The translations under genes were made by a program, and so were the position numbers. A stretch of 64,000 nt of DNA from Collimonas fungivorans (lineage in GTDB: Bacteria > Pseudomonadota > Gammaproteobacteria > Burkholderiales > Burkholderiaceae_D). The notes under the pieces are model-generated. The model was not told where the DNA came from. It was given only the letters and a program-made list of their open reading frames with translations, and did no database searches. Location: positions 1,922,001-1,986,000 of the forward strand of contig NZ_CP013232.1 in the NCBI RefSeq assembly GCF_001584145.1, written 5' to 3'. Each line of letters opens with the position of its first letter. Within the stretch, counting starts at the first letter, position 1. Below are positions 55,778 through 64,000 of this stretch, in pieces.

Positions 55778-56638
55778 TCAACGAAAAAACGAATCGAACT
55801 GCATGTCGAACTGTTGCAAGGCTTTTTGCGCGTTCTGCATTTTCTTGCGGAATTCCGGGCCGCGCTTGAGCGCCAGTCCGACCGCCAGTATGTCGATCAC
55901 CACCAGGTGCGCCAGGCGCGCCGAGATAGGCGTGTAGGGATCGGTGTTGAAACTGAGGTCGATCGGCACCAGCACCGTGGCCAGTTCCGCCAGCGGCGTG
56001 CCGCTCGGTCCCAGCACGATGATGTCGGCGCCGCCTTTTCTTGCCAGCTGCACGCTGCGCAACAGGGCGGCATTGCCGCCGCGCTGCGAGATGGCGACCA
56101 CCGCATCGCCCGGCTGCAGCAGCGATGCGGCGATGCTGTGGATGTGCGGGTCGGAGTAGGCGACGGTGGGGACGCCGGAACGGAAGAATTTGTGCTGGGC
56201 GTCGGCTGCCACGATACCGGAAGTGCCCTGGCCGTAGAACTCGATCTTGTTGGCCTTGAGCAGAACGTCCAGCGCCTTCTGGATTGCATCGGCGCTCAGG
56301 TGGTTGCGCAAGTCGAGCAAGGTGTTGATCGAGCGGCTGCAGATCTTGTTGACCAGGTCGGCTGCGATATCGTCCTGCGCCAGCATCTCGTTGGCGCCAG
56401 GCAGCGCCACCGCCAGGCTTTGCGCCAGCTTCAGCTTGAAATCGTGCCAGCCTTCGTAGCCGATGGCGCGGCAAAAACGCACTACCGTCGGTTCCGATAC
56501 CTGTGCGTTCTTGGCCAAGGCGGTGATGTTTTCTGCCAGCGCCAGCTGCGGATTATCGAGAATCGTCAGCGCGACCTTTTTCTCCGACTTTGACAGCAAG
56601 TCGATCTGGGTCCGGATCGCGTCCAGCAGCATTGTCAT
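55778..56638 (-). CDS. hexR: HexR-type RpiR transcriptional regulator
   Basis: The 286-residue regulator has an N-terminal helix-turn-helix (LAENITALAKNAQVSEPTVV, RFCRAIGYEGWHDFKLKLAQ) and a SIS domain (NKIEFYGQGTSGIVAADAQH, VVAISQRGGNAALLRSVQLA). In proteobacteria HexR represses zwf, edd, eda and glucose genes until it binds 2-keto-3-deoxy-6-phosphogluconate. It lies 15 bp behind the second zwf, so it is co-transcribed with it. The second, related RpiR domain of the window is fused to glucokinase. HexR-like sites flank gtsA/zwf and pgi/edd, fitting its expected targets. The start may also be the ATG two codons later. Confidence 0.93.
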   Translation of the reverse strand: MTMLLDAIRTQIDLLSKSEKKVALTILDNPQLALAENITALAKNAQVSEPTVVRFCRAIGYEGWHDFKLKLAQSLAVALPGANEMLAQDDIAADLVNKICSRSINTLLDLRNHLSADAIQKALDVLLKANKIEFYGQGTSGIVAADAQHKFFRSGVPTVAYSDPHIHSIAASLLQPGDAVVAISQRGGNAALLRSVQLARKGGADIIVLGPSGTPLAELATVLVPIDLSFNTDPYTPISARLAHLVVIDILAVGLALKRGPEFRKKMQNAQKALQQFDMQFDSFFR

Positions 56639-56653
56639 TCGAGTTCGGCCCGG

Positions 56654-58126
56654 TCAGAGTTCTGGCAGCGCTTCTTCGCGCCATTGCAAACCGTCGCGTG
56701 CAATCAGGGCGCTGGCCGCGGCCGGACCCCAGGTGCCGGCGGTGTAAGGAATCGGATCGTCTTCTTCCTGGTCCCAGAATTCCAGGATCGGCTCTACCCA
56801 TGCCCATGCCGCTTCCAGTTCGTCGCTGCGCATGAACAAGGTCAGCTGGCCGCGCAAGACATCCAGCAGCAGCCGTTCGTAAGCTTCCATGCGCGGCGAT
56901 TTGAAACTTTCGCGGAAATTCAGTTCCAGCTCGACCGGCTTCAGGCGCATGCCGTCGCCGGGGGTCTTGGCCATCAGGTTCAGGGTCAGACCTTCGTCCG
57001 GCTGCAGGCGGATCACCAGGCAGTTCGGCTCAAAGCTGCTGTTTGGCTGGGCAAAGATCGAATGCGGGATGGTCTTGAAGCGGATCACGATTTCCGCCAG
57101 CGAATCGGCCATGCGTTTGCCGGTGCGCAGGTAAAACGGCACGCCGGCCCAGCGCCAGGTATCGACTTCGGCCTTGAGGGCGACAAAGGTTTCCGTCCGC
57201 GATTGCGGATTGGCGTCGGCTTCCTTGCGGTAGCCCGGCACGGCGACGCCTTCGACGTGGCCCGAACGGTATTGGCCGCGCACTACGTTTTGCGCCAGCG
57301 TGGTCGGCGTGAAAGGTTTCAGCGAACGCAGCACTTTCAGCTTTTCATCGCGCACGGCATCTGGCGTGATCGATACCGGCGGTTCCATGGCGACGATGCA
57401 CAGCAGCTGCAGCAAGTGATTCTGCAGCATGTCGCGCAAGGCGCCTGAAGTCTCGTAGTAGCCCATGCGGTTGCCGACGCCCAGTTCTTCGGCAATCGTG
57501 ATCTGCACGTCGGAAATCCATTCGCGGCGCCACAGCGGCTCGAACAATACATTGCCGAAGCGCAGCGCCAGCAGGTTTTGCACCGTCTCTTTACCGAGGT
57601 AATGGTCGATACGGAAAATCTGCGATTCGGCAAATACCTCGCCGACTTCGGCGTTGATCTGCTTGGCGCTGGCGAGGTCGCGGCCCAAGGGTTTTTCCAG
57701 CACCACGCGCGAGTTGGACGTGGCCAGGCCACAGGCCGCCAGGTTCTTGCAGATTTTCGAAAACAGGCTGGGCGGCGTCGCCAGGTAGAACACATTGGTG
57801 ATTGCATGGTCGGGCCGCATGGCTTCCACCAGCGCCTTGTAGGAGGCGGCGTCGGTGGCGTCCATGGCGACATACTTGATGCGTTTGCAGAAGCGCTGCC
57901 AGACCGCGGCATCCAGGCTTTCCTTGCTGACGTGCGGCTTGGCGTCCTGCTCTACATGCTTGAGGAAATCCGCGTCGCTGCTCTCATGTCGCCCGATGCA
58001 CAGGATGCGCGCTCCCGGCGGCAAGTCGTTAGCGCGGTCGCGCGCATACATTGCCGGCAGCAGCTTGCGCATTGCCAGGTCGCCGGTGCCGCCAAAGATT
58101 GCCAAATCGAATTCTGCAAGAGCCAT
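56654..58126 (-). CDS. zwf: Glucose-6-phosphate 1-dehydrogenase (copy 2)
   Basis: The 490-residue enzyme carries FGGTGDLAMRKLLPAMYARD (cofactor loop, with GG where copy 1 has GA), VVLEKPLGRDLASAKQ and SQIFRIDHYLGKETVQNLLA (catalytic motif). It is co-transcribed with hexR behind pgi. Compared with copy 1 it is closer to the common enterobacterial/pseudomonad Zwf in the catalytic block. Two Zwf enzymes often differ in NAD/NADP preference or regulation. No pgl gene adjoins it either. Confidence 0.95.
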   Translation of the reverse strand: MALAEFDLAIFGGTGDLAMRKLLPAMYARDRANDLPPGARILCIGRHESSDADFLKHVEQDAKPHVSKESLDAAVWQRFCKRIKYVAMDATDAASYKALVEAMRPDHAITNVFYLATPPSLFSKICKNLAACGLATSNSRVVLEKPLGRDLASAKQINAEVGEVFAESQIFRIDHYLGKETVQNLLALRFGNVLFEPLWRREWISDVQITIAEELGVGNRMGYYETSGALRDMLQNHLLQLLCIVAMEPPVSITPDAVRDEKLKVLRSLKPFTPTTLAQNVVRGQYRSGHVEGVAVPGYRKEADANPQSRTETFVALKAEVDTWRWAGVPFYLRTGKRMADSLAEIVIRFKTIPHSIFAQPNSSFEPNCLVIRLQPDEGLTLNLMAKTPGDGMRLKPVELELNFRESFKSPRMEAYERLLLDVLRGQLTLFMRSDELEAAWAWVEPILEFWDQEEDDPIPYTAGTWGPAAASALIARDGLQWREEALPEL

Positions 58127-58243
58127 GATGATTAAACCTATAAGTTGCTGCCGCTAGTGAGAGATAGATGCAGGACGGTGGGGCGCGGTCTTGTCAGCGC
58201 CTTTTCATCTTGCCAAGAAAATATAACCCGATTTATAGCTCGG

Positions 58244-59905
58244 TTATGACAAAGCCGTACGCGCCATCGTTATCAAGCCGTTGGTCGAACTGTCATGCGC
58301 ATTTCCCTGAGGAGCCGGGACTGCGGTCAGTTCGCCCAGGATATTGCTGGCCAGGACCTTGCCCAGCTCGACGCCCCACTGGTCGAAACTGTTGACGTCC
58401 CAGATCACGCCCTGGACGAACACTTTATGTTCATACAAGGCGATCAGCGCGCCAAGGCTGGCCGGCGTCAGTGCTTCCATCAGGATCGTGTTGCTAGGCC
58501 GGTTGCCGGGGAAAGTACGGTGCGGCAGCAGGGCGGCGATCTGGTCGGCCGGCATGCCTTTGGCTTGCATTTCGGCTTGCACTTCGTCCGCATGCTTGCC
58601 GCGCATCAGGGCTTCCGACTGGGCGAAGCAGTTGGCCAGCAGCGCGGCTTGATGGCCTGGCAACTGGTGGCTGGCGTGCAAGGTCGCGATGAAATCGACC
58701 GGCGTGATGTCCGTGCCCTGGTGCAGCAATTGAAAGTAAGCGTGCTGGCCGTTGGTGCCGACATTGCCCCAGATGACCGGGCAGGACTCCGCCTCCAGCG
58801 TGCGGCCGTCAAGGCTGACGCGCTTGCCGTTGCTTTCCATTTCCAGCTGCTGCAGGTAGGACGGGAAGTTGCCCAGGTCCTGGTGGTAGGGCGCGATCGA
58901 TACTGAACGGTAATCGAAGAAATTGCGATACCAGACGCCCAGCAAAGCCAGGATCACCGGCATGTTCTGTTCCAGCGGCGCGTCCTGGAAATGCTGGTCC
59001 ATGGCGTGGGCGCCGGCCAGGAATTCGCTGAACTGCTCGAAGCCGACCGCTAGCGCCACCGGCAGGCCGATAGCCGACCACACCGAATAGCGGCCGCCGA
59101 CCCAGTCCCAGAACGGGAACATATTGGCGGCATCGATGCCGAACGCGGTGACGCCCTCGACATTGGTGGAGGCGGCGACAAAATGCTTGCGCAGATCGGA
59201 CTCCTGCGCGCCGGCCGCATTCTGCAAAAACCAGTTGCGCGCGGAATGCGCATTCATCATGGTTTCCGCGGTGGTGAAGGTTTTCGAGGCAATCACGAAC
59301 AGCGTGGTTTGCGGATCGACTTGCTGCAGCACGGCGTCAAGGTCGTCGCCGTCGACGTTGGACACGAAGTGCAGCTTGAGGTCGGCCCGCTGGTAGGGAC
59401 GCAGCGCCTGGCATACCATCTTGGGGCCGAGGTCGGAGCCGCCGATGCCGATGTTGACGATGTCGCTGATCGGTTTGCCGTTATAACCCAGCCATGCTCC
59501 GGAACGAACCGCGGCGCTGAAAGTCTTAATTCTTTCGAGCACTGCGTGGACGTCGGCGCTGACCTGTTGGCCATCCAGTTCCAGCGCAGGTTGCCGCGGC
59601 GCCCGCAGGGCGGTGTGCAATACGGCGCGGTTTTCGGTTGTGTTGATTTTTGCGCCGGCAAACATCGCCTGGCGCCGGGGTTCGAGCTGGCGTTCGCGCG
59701 CCAGGGCAAACAAGTGGCCCATGGTCTCGGCGCTAACGTTGTTTTTTGCATAATCGAGGAACAGGCCGGCCGCCTTGAGAGAGAACTGTTCAAAGCGCGA
59801 CGGAGAGGCGGCGAACAGCTCGCGCAACGAGGTTTCTTTGATTGCTGCGTAATGTGCATGCAAGGCTTGAAAGCTGGCGGTAGTATTAAGCGCTGGTTGT
59901 GGCAT
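58244..59905 (-). CDS. pgi: Glucose-6-phosphate isomerase
   Basis: The 553-residue enzyme interconverts glucose- and fructose-6-phosphate. Signatures are NIGIGGSDLGPKMVCQALRP (sugar-phosphate site), VIASKTFTTAETMMNAHSAR, DWVGGRYSVWSAIGLPVALA, and GQHAYFQLLHQG and, near the end, the lysine in SFDQWGVELGKVLA. Start ATG 59903-59905 (MPQPALNTTASFQALH) matches the usual length; an upstream part to 59950 is not conserved-looking. It heads the minus-strand row pgi-zwf-hexR-isomerase-kinase. An HexR-like site lies 54 bp upstream. Confidence 0.95.
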   Translation of the reverse strand: MPQPALNTTASFQALHAHYAAIKETSLRELFAASPSRFEQFSLKAAGLFLDYAKNNVSAETMGHLFALARERQLEPRRQAMFAGAKINTTENRAVLHTALRAPRQPALELDGQQVSADVHAVLERIKTFSAAVRSGAWLGYNGKPISDIVNIGIGGSDLGPKMVCQALRPYQRADLKLHFVSNVDGDDLDAVLQQVDPQTTLFVIASKTFTTAETMMNAHSARNWFLQNAAGAQESDLRKHFVAASTNVEGVTAFGIDAANMFPFWDWVGGRYSVWSAIGLPVALAVGFEQFSEFLAGAHAMDQHFQDAPLEQNMPVILALLGVWYRNFFDYRSVSIAPYHQDLGNFPSYLQQLEMESNGKRVSLDGRTLEAESCPVIWGNVGTNGQHAYFQLLHQGTDITPVDFIATLHASHQLPGHQAALLANCFAQSEALMRGKHADEVQAEMQAKGMPADQIAALLPHRTFPGNRPSNTILMEALTPASLGALIALYEHKVFVQGVIWDVNSFDQWGVELGKVLASNILGELTAVPAPQGNAHDSSTNGLITMARTALS

Positions 59906-59958
59906 ATCCGGAGTCTTTATTGTCGGTCGGGAATTTATACGACTATACAACAGTTATC

Positions 59959-59973
59959 GGTAATTTCACTACA
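59959..59973. promoter_or_regulatory. HexR-like operator (site 4)
   Basis: GGTAATTTCACTACA fits TGTARTWWWAYTACA at 13 of 15 positions, 54 bp before the pgi start. Confidence 0.5.
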
Positions 59974-60165
59974 AAATATTTTGCAGCATGCTTGTTTAGC
60001 GTGGCTTTGCGGTCCGCGCTGGCCAGGCAGCCTGTGGTTTTCTCCAGATAACGGTCATGGCTTGTCGTATGGCTAAGGGTGTTGCTTCGCAGGTAGCGTG
60101 AGCTCGTCGTAAAAGACGAGCAAGGGTGGAAAAAAGGGCGGTAAATTAGCGTTGCTGCATTATTT

Positions 60166-60180
60166 TGTAGTAAAATTTCA
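60166..60180. promoter_or_regulatory. HexR-like operator (site 5)
   Basis: TGTAGTAAAATTTCA fits TGTARTWWWAYTACA at 14 of 15 positions, 28 bp before the edd start codon. Edd is a classic HexR target in gammaproteobacteria. Confidence 0.6.
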
Positions 60181-60207
60181 AATTCCTACTGTTTCAAGGA
60201 TCAAATC

Positions 60208-62076
60208 ATGTCTGTTCAAGCCAGCGTCGCCAAAGTCACCGAACGTATCGTTGCGCGCAGCCAGCCTTATCGTAGCGCTTATCTGGCGCGCCTGGAGCAT
60301 GCGCGTCGTCAGGATGTGCAGCGCGGAGCGCTCTCATGCACCAATCTTGCACACGGATTCGCCGCATTTCCAACGAATGACAAATTGAGGTTGAAACAGG
60401 ACAAAAGTTCATCGGTCGCGATCGTATCTTCGTATAACGACATGTTGTCCGCGCACCAGCCGTTCGAGCACTATCCGCAAATCATCAAGGACGCGGTCCA
60501 CGCGGCCGGCGGCGTCGCCCAGTTCGCCGGCGGCACGCCAGCGATGTGCGATGGCGTGACCCAGGGCCAGCCAGGCATGGAGCTGTCCCTGTTCTCGCGC
60601 GACGCGATTGCGATGGCGACGGCAATTGCGCTGTCGCACAACATGTTCGACGCCGCAGTCTACCTTGGCATCTGCGACAAGATCGTGCCGGGGCTGCTGA
60701 TCGGAGCGCTGCATTTCGGCCATCTGCCGGCGGTGTTCATCCCCGGCGGGCCGATGACCAGCGGCATGACCAACAAAGAAAAGGTAAAGATCCGCCAGCT
60801 CTACGCCGAAGGAAAAATCGGCCGCGCCGAATTGCTGGAAGCGGAAGCCAAGTCTTACCACAGCGCCGGCACCTGTACTTTCTACGGCACCGCCAACAGC
60901 AACCAGATGCTGATGGAAGCGCTGGGACTGCATCTGCCGGGCTCGGCGTTCATCACGCCGAACACGCCGCTGCGCGCTGCGCTGACCGCCGAAGCGGCGC
61001 GCCAGGCCTTGAAGATCACCGATCGCGGCGACCAGTATCTGCCGGTCGGCCACGTGGTCAGCGAGAAGAGCATCGTCAACGCCATCGTCACCTTGCTGGC
61101 GACCGGCGGTTCCACCAACCATACCTTGCACCTGGTGGCGATCGCCAAGGCGGCCGGCATCGTCATCGACTGGAACGATTTCGATGCGCTGTCGGCGGTG
61201 GTGCCGCTGGTCACCCGCATCTATCCGAACGGCGACGCCGACGTCAACCATTTCCACGCTGCCGGCGGCACCGGGTTTGTGATCCGTGAACTGCTGGATG
61301 CCGGCCTGATGCATGAAGATGTCAAGACCATCCTCGGCGACAGCCTGCGTGCGCATTGCGCCGAGCCTTTCCTGCAAGGCGAATCGGTGGTGTTCAAGCC
61401 GGCGCCGGCAGTCAGCGGCGACGATTCGGTGCTGCGCACGGCGACCGCGCCGTTTTCCGCCGACGGCGGCTTGCGGCTGCTGACCGGCAACCTGGGACGC
61501 TCGGTCATCAAGATTTCCGCGGTCAAGAAAGAACATTGGGTAGTGCAGGCGCCGGCGCTGGTGTTCCATTCGCAAGAGGCGTTCATGAAAGCGTTCCGCG
61601 CCGGCGAACTGGACCGCGATTTTGTCGCGGTGCTGAGCCATCAAGGCCCGCGCGCCAACGGCATGCCGGAATTGCATGCATTGACGCCGGCGCTGGGGAT
61701 TCTGCAGGATGCCGGCCGCCATGTCGCCTTGATCACCGACGGCCGCATGTCGGGCGCTTCAGGCAAGGTGCCGGCGGCGATCCACGTGACGCCGGAAGTG
61801 CTGGCCGGCGGCCCGCTGGGCCTGGTGCGCGACGGCGACATGATCCGCATGGATGCCGAGCAGGGTATACTGGAAGCCTTGGTGCCGACCGAAGAATGGG
61901 CGCAGCGCCAGCCGCTGACGCTCGACCTGACAGCCAACCACGTCGGCATGGGCCGCGAACTGTTCGCCATGTTCCGCACGACAGTGAGCGCTGCGGAAGA
62001 GGGCGCCACCAGCTTCGGTTTGCCGCCGGTCCTGCATGAAGCCGCCGAACAACAACCACAGAAAGCCACGATATGA
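60208..62076 (+). CDS. edd: 6-phosphogluconate dehydratase
   Basis: The 622-residue iron-sulfur enzyme dehydrates 6-phosphogluconate to KDPG, the first committed step of the Entner-Doudoroff pathway. Family segments are [40 protein letters not shown] (cluster cysteine), [20 protein letters not shown] (second cysteine), [20 protein letters not shown] (third cysteine) and [20 protein letters not shown]. The size and [20 protein letters not shown] start equal those of other Edd proteins. The eda start overlaps its stop by four bases (ATGA), so the pair is translationally coupled. An HexR-like site precedes it. Confidence 0.96.
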   Translation: MSVQASVAKVTERIVARSQPYRSAYLARLEHARRQDVQRGALSCTNLAHGFAAFPTNDKLRLKQDKSSSVAIVSSYNDMLSAHQPFEHYPQIIKDAVHAAGGVAQFAGGTPAMCDGVTQGQPGMELSLFSRDAIAMATAIALSHNMFDAAVYLGICDKIVPGLLIGALHFGHLPAVFIPGGPMTSGMTNKEKVKIRQLYAEGKIGRAELLEAEAKSYHSAGTCTFYGTANSNQMLMEALGLHLPGSAFITPNTPLRAALTAEAARQALKITDRGDQYLPVGHVVSEKSIVNAIVTLLATGGSTNHTLHLVAIAKAAGIVIDWNDFDALSAVVPLVTRIYPNGDADVNHFHAAGGTGFVIRELLDAGLMHEDVKTILGDSLRAHCAEPFLQGESVVFKPAPAVSGDDSVLRTATAPFSADGGLRLLTGNLGRSVIKISAVKKEHWVVQAPALVFHSQEAFMKAFRAGELDRDFVAVLSHQGPRANGMPELHALTPALGILQDAGRHVALITDGRMSGASGKVPAAIHVTPEVLAGGPLGLVRDGDMIRMDAEQGILEALVPTEEWAQRQPLTLDLTANHVGMGRELFAMFRTTVSAAEEGATSFGLPPVLHEAAEQQPQKATI

Positions 62077-62729
62077 CATCCACAAACCTCCTTTACGGCA
62101 ACCAGCTGCTGGACATCATGCGCGCATCGCCGGTGATCCCGGTGATTGCGATCGACGATATCGAGCATGCGGTGCCGCTGGCCAAGGCCCTGGTCGCAGG
62201 CGGGATTCGCGTACTCGAAGTGACGCTGCGCACGGCGCATGGCTTGCCTGCCATCCGCGCCATCGCCGAGCAGGTGCCGGGCGCGATTGTCGGCGTCGGC
62301 ACCTTGACCCAGGCTGACGAGTTTGTCGCCGCGCGCGACGCCGGCGCGGTGTTCGGCGTTTCTCCTGGCTTGACGCCAGCCTTGATCGCCGCCGCCAAAT
62401 CCAGCGGCCTGCCGTTGTTGCCTGGTGTGATGACGCCGTCCGAAGTGATGGCGGCGCGCGAAGCCGGCTTCCGCCAGTTGAAGCTGTTCCCGGCAGTGCC
62501 GGCGGGCGGCGTCGGCATGCTGAATGCGATTGCCGGTCCTTTAGGCGACGTCACGTTCTGCCCGACCGGCGGCATTTCGCTGGAAACTGCGCCGGATTTC
62601 CTGGCCTGCAAGAACGTTGCCTGCGTCGGCGGCTCCTGGCTGACGCCGAAAGACCTGCTGAAGTCCGGCGATTGGGCGCGCATCACCGCGCTGGCGGCCG
62701 CTGCCAGCAAGCTGCGCAAGGCGCTCTGA
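62073..62729 (+). CDS. eda: KDPG / 2-keto-4-hydroxyglutarate aldolase
   Basis: The 218-residue class I aldolase cleaves KDPG to pyruvate and glyceraldehyde-3-phosphate. It shows [40 protein letters not shown] (general base Glu), [35 protein letters not shown], and the Schiff-base lysine in [20 protein letters not shown], followed by the phosphate site [17 protein letters not shown]. Length is standard (about 213). It overlaps edd by four bases. A long perfect hairpin follows its stop. Confidence 0.96.
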   Translation: MTSTNLLYGNQLLDIMRASPVIPVIAIDDIEHAVPLAKALVAGGIRVLEVTLRTAHGLPAIRAIAEQVPGAIVGVGTLTQADEFVAARDAGAVFGVSPGLTPALIAAAKSSGLPLLPGVMTPSEVMAAREAGFRQLKLFPAVPAGGVGMLNAIAGPLGDVTFCPTGGISLETAPDFLACKNVACVGGSWLTPKDLLKSGDWARITALAAAASKLRKAL

Positions 62730-63058
62730 TCTTTTCCCCTCCCGCCGCTACAGCGATGGTTAACTAATCATCGCTGTAGCGGCGACCGCTTGAATCCGCC
62801 TAGTACTCCTTCTTTCTCCTGTTTTTCCTGATGCTGCGCCAATCCATGGCGGCAATCCGATCGCGCCCGCTGGTTATCGGCCAGTGCGTTTTCAGCGTAT
62901 CGCCCGCCGGATGATATTCATTGTTATAAATTGAATTGTGTATATCGATAGTATTTAACTATATTTCCCATTGGAAATTATCAATATGCAAAGATGTTTT
63001 GGAACTCCATAATTTATCGGCGTATCCCCGCACATGACAAAAACATTGAGGCCAAATC
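62730..63058. other. 329-bp intergenic region eda / catalase
   Basis: Holds the hairpin 62744-62783 behind eda and an AT-rich part (62915-63010) that probably contains the catalase promoter. No coding potential seen. Confidence 0.5.
62744..62783 (+). terminator. Hairpin behind edd-eda, probable terminator
   Basis: GCCGCTACAGCGATG (62744-62758) pairs perfectly with CATCGCTGTAGCGGC (62769-62783) around a 10-nt loop. No T-run follows, so it may instead protect the mRNA end. Confidence 0.65.
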
Positions 63059-64000
63059 ATGAAGATATCCAGACAGTTCCCTCTCGCGCGCATCGCGGCA
63101 TTGGGCTTAGGCGCATTGCTGGCGTCCGGCGTCGGCGCCCAGACCATGACGCGTGACAACGGCTCGCCGGTCGGCGATAACCAGAATTCGCAAACCGCCG
63201 GTCCGAACGGCCCCGATGTACTGCAAGACACCCACCTGATTGAAAAGCTGCAGCGCTTCGACCGCGAACGGATTCCGGAACGTGTGGTCCATGCACGCGG
63301 CACCGGCGCTGCCGGCGAGTTTGTCTCTGCTGGCAACCTGTCCGGGTTGACGCGCGCCAGCGTGTTTGCCGCAGCCGGCAAGAAGACGCCCGTATTCGTG
63401 CGCTTCTCCACCGTGATCCATCCCAGCGGTTCACCTGAAACGCTGCGCGATCCGCGCGGCTTTGCCACCAAGTTCTACACCGACCAAGGCAACTGGGACC
63501 TGGTCGGCAATAACCTGCCGATCTTTTTCATCCGCGACGCCATCAAGTTTCCCGACATGATCCATTCGCTGAAACCGTCGCCGATCACCAATGCGCAGGA
63601 TCCGAACCGTTTCTTCGATTTTTTCAGCCACCAGCCGGAAAGCACTCATATGCTGACGCGGGTATATTCCGACCTCGGCATCCCGGCTTCTTACCGCATG
63701 ATGGACGGCAACGGCGTCCATGCATTCAAGATGGTCAACGCCCAGAATCAGGTCAGTTATGTGAAATTCCACTGGAAGAGCCAGCAAGGCATCAAGAACC
63801 TGACCCGCGCCGAAGCAGCCAAGGTGCAAGGCGAAGACTTCAATAACCTGACCGACGACCTCTACGGTGCGATCAAGCGCGGCGAATTTCCGAAATGGGA
63901 TTTGTACATACAGGTGGTGAAGCCTGAAGACCTGGGAAAATTTCCTTTCAATGCACTGGACGACACCAAGATCTGGCCTGGCATTGCCGAAACCAAGATC
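63059..64000 (+). CDS. Exported heme catalase (5' part)
   Basis: The frame opens at ATG 63059 and runs past the window end; 314 codons are visible. The product begins with a signal peptide (ISRQFPLARIAALGLGALLA, cleavage near GVGA), then the normal catalase start MTRDNGSPVGDNQNSQTAGP. The distal histidine lies in ERVVHARGTGAAGEF, with VFVRFSTVIHPSGSPETLRD and the distal asparagine in LVGNNLPIFFIRDAIKFPDM. The proximal tyrosine region would lie beyond the window. It is a monofunctional, clade 3-like small-subunit catalase sent to the periplasm, as known from Pseudomonas KatB-type enzymes. It likely guards against external hydrogen peroxide. Promoter and start are consistent, though no strong ribosome-binding site is seen. 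Confidence 0.93.
   Translation, partial: MKISRQFPLARIAALGLGALLASGVGAQTMTRDNGSPVGDNQNSQTAGPNGPDVLQDTHLIEKLQRFDRERIPERVVHARGTGAAGEFVSAGNLSGLTRASVFAAAGKKTPVFVRFSTVIHPSGSPETLRDPRGFATKFYTDQGNWDLVGNNLPIFFIRDAIKFPDMIHSLKPSPITNAQDPNRFFDFFSHQPESTHMLTRVYSDLGIPASYRMMDGNGVHAFKMVNAQNQVSYVKFHWKSQQGIKNLTRAEAAKVQGEDFNNLTDDLYGAIKRGEFPKWDLYIQVVKPEDLGKFPFNALDDTKIWPGIAETKI

Larger units (their letters stand above)
59906..60207. other. 302-bp divergent control region pgi / edd
   Basis: It must hold the promoters of pgi (minus) and edd (plus). Two HexR-like sites lie at its ends (59959-59973 and 60166-60180), one close to each start codon. No coding potential seen. Confidence 0.6.

Noticed and set aside
54557..56593. 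678-residue plus-strand frame opposite the isomerase and hexR
   Set aside because: Antisense shadow spanning two real genes.

Overview
The window is a GC-rich chromosomal segment from a betaproteobacterium, most likely family Oxalobacteraceae (Collimonas / Janthinobacterium / Herbaspirillum group). I infer this from a DUF2863-like protein, a Burkholderiales-type porin, an opgG-opgH-opgD set, a glucokinase-RpiR fusion and Entner-Doudoroff sugar genes. Genus is not proven; Collimonas is my best guess. I saw no rRNA, tRNA, CRISPR array or intact insertion sequence.

Region 1 (1-2.3 kb): the 3' end of hemY and a CNNM/CorC-type membrane protein. Region 2 (2.3-9.7 kb): an accessory stretch. It holds an orphan type VI secretion PAAR protein fused, through a one-base frameshift, to a predicted zinc metallopeptidase effector; an overlapping predicted periplasmic immunity protein; two small AT-richer exported or membrane proteins; a DsbA/FrnE-like oxidoreductase; a divergent TetR/SDR pair with a textbook promoter-operator; a scar of a deleted reductase gene; and a methyltransferase. 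Region 3 (10-25.2 kb): an OsmC-YcaO fusion, a ketone-body operon (adc-bdhA-DUF3142), dctA, prfC, hrpA, dcd, DUF2863 and DUF1653 genes. Region 4 (25.3-34.5 kb): a twice-frameshifted Orn/Lys/Arg decarboxylase, folA, and the periplasmic glucan genes opgG, opgH (frameshifted) and opgD. Region 5 (34.6-43.2 kb): an ABC exporter, a MacA-like adaptor and an outer-membrane factor, then thyA, a bactofilin, purU and tal. Region 6 (43.3-62.8 kb): a large glucose island. It holds a gtsABCD-type ABC importer, zwf, a glk-RpiR fusion, a porin, a PfkB kinase, an AGE-family sugar isomerase, hexR, a second zwf, pgi, edd and eda. The window ends inside an exported catalase gene.

The glucose island works as one pathway. 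Sugar passes the porin and the ABC importer, is phosphorylated by Glk, oxidised by either Zwf, and split by Edd/Eda; Pgi and Tal connect it to fructose-6-phosphate and pentose phosphates. No pgl gene is visible. Five 15-bp sites that resemble the HexR operator lie beside gtsA/zwf, pgi/edd and the porin, suggesting coordinated control by HexR and/or the Glk-fused RpiR domain.

Two window-wide signals deserve attention. First, four frameshifts in otherwise intact genes each fit loss of one base in a G/C run, which points to systematic sequence error or very recent indels. Second, five intergenic copies of a palindromic repeat built on GTGGGCAC/GTGCCCAC are scattered between genes.
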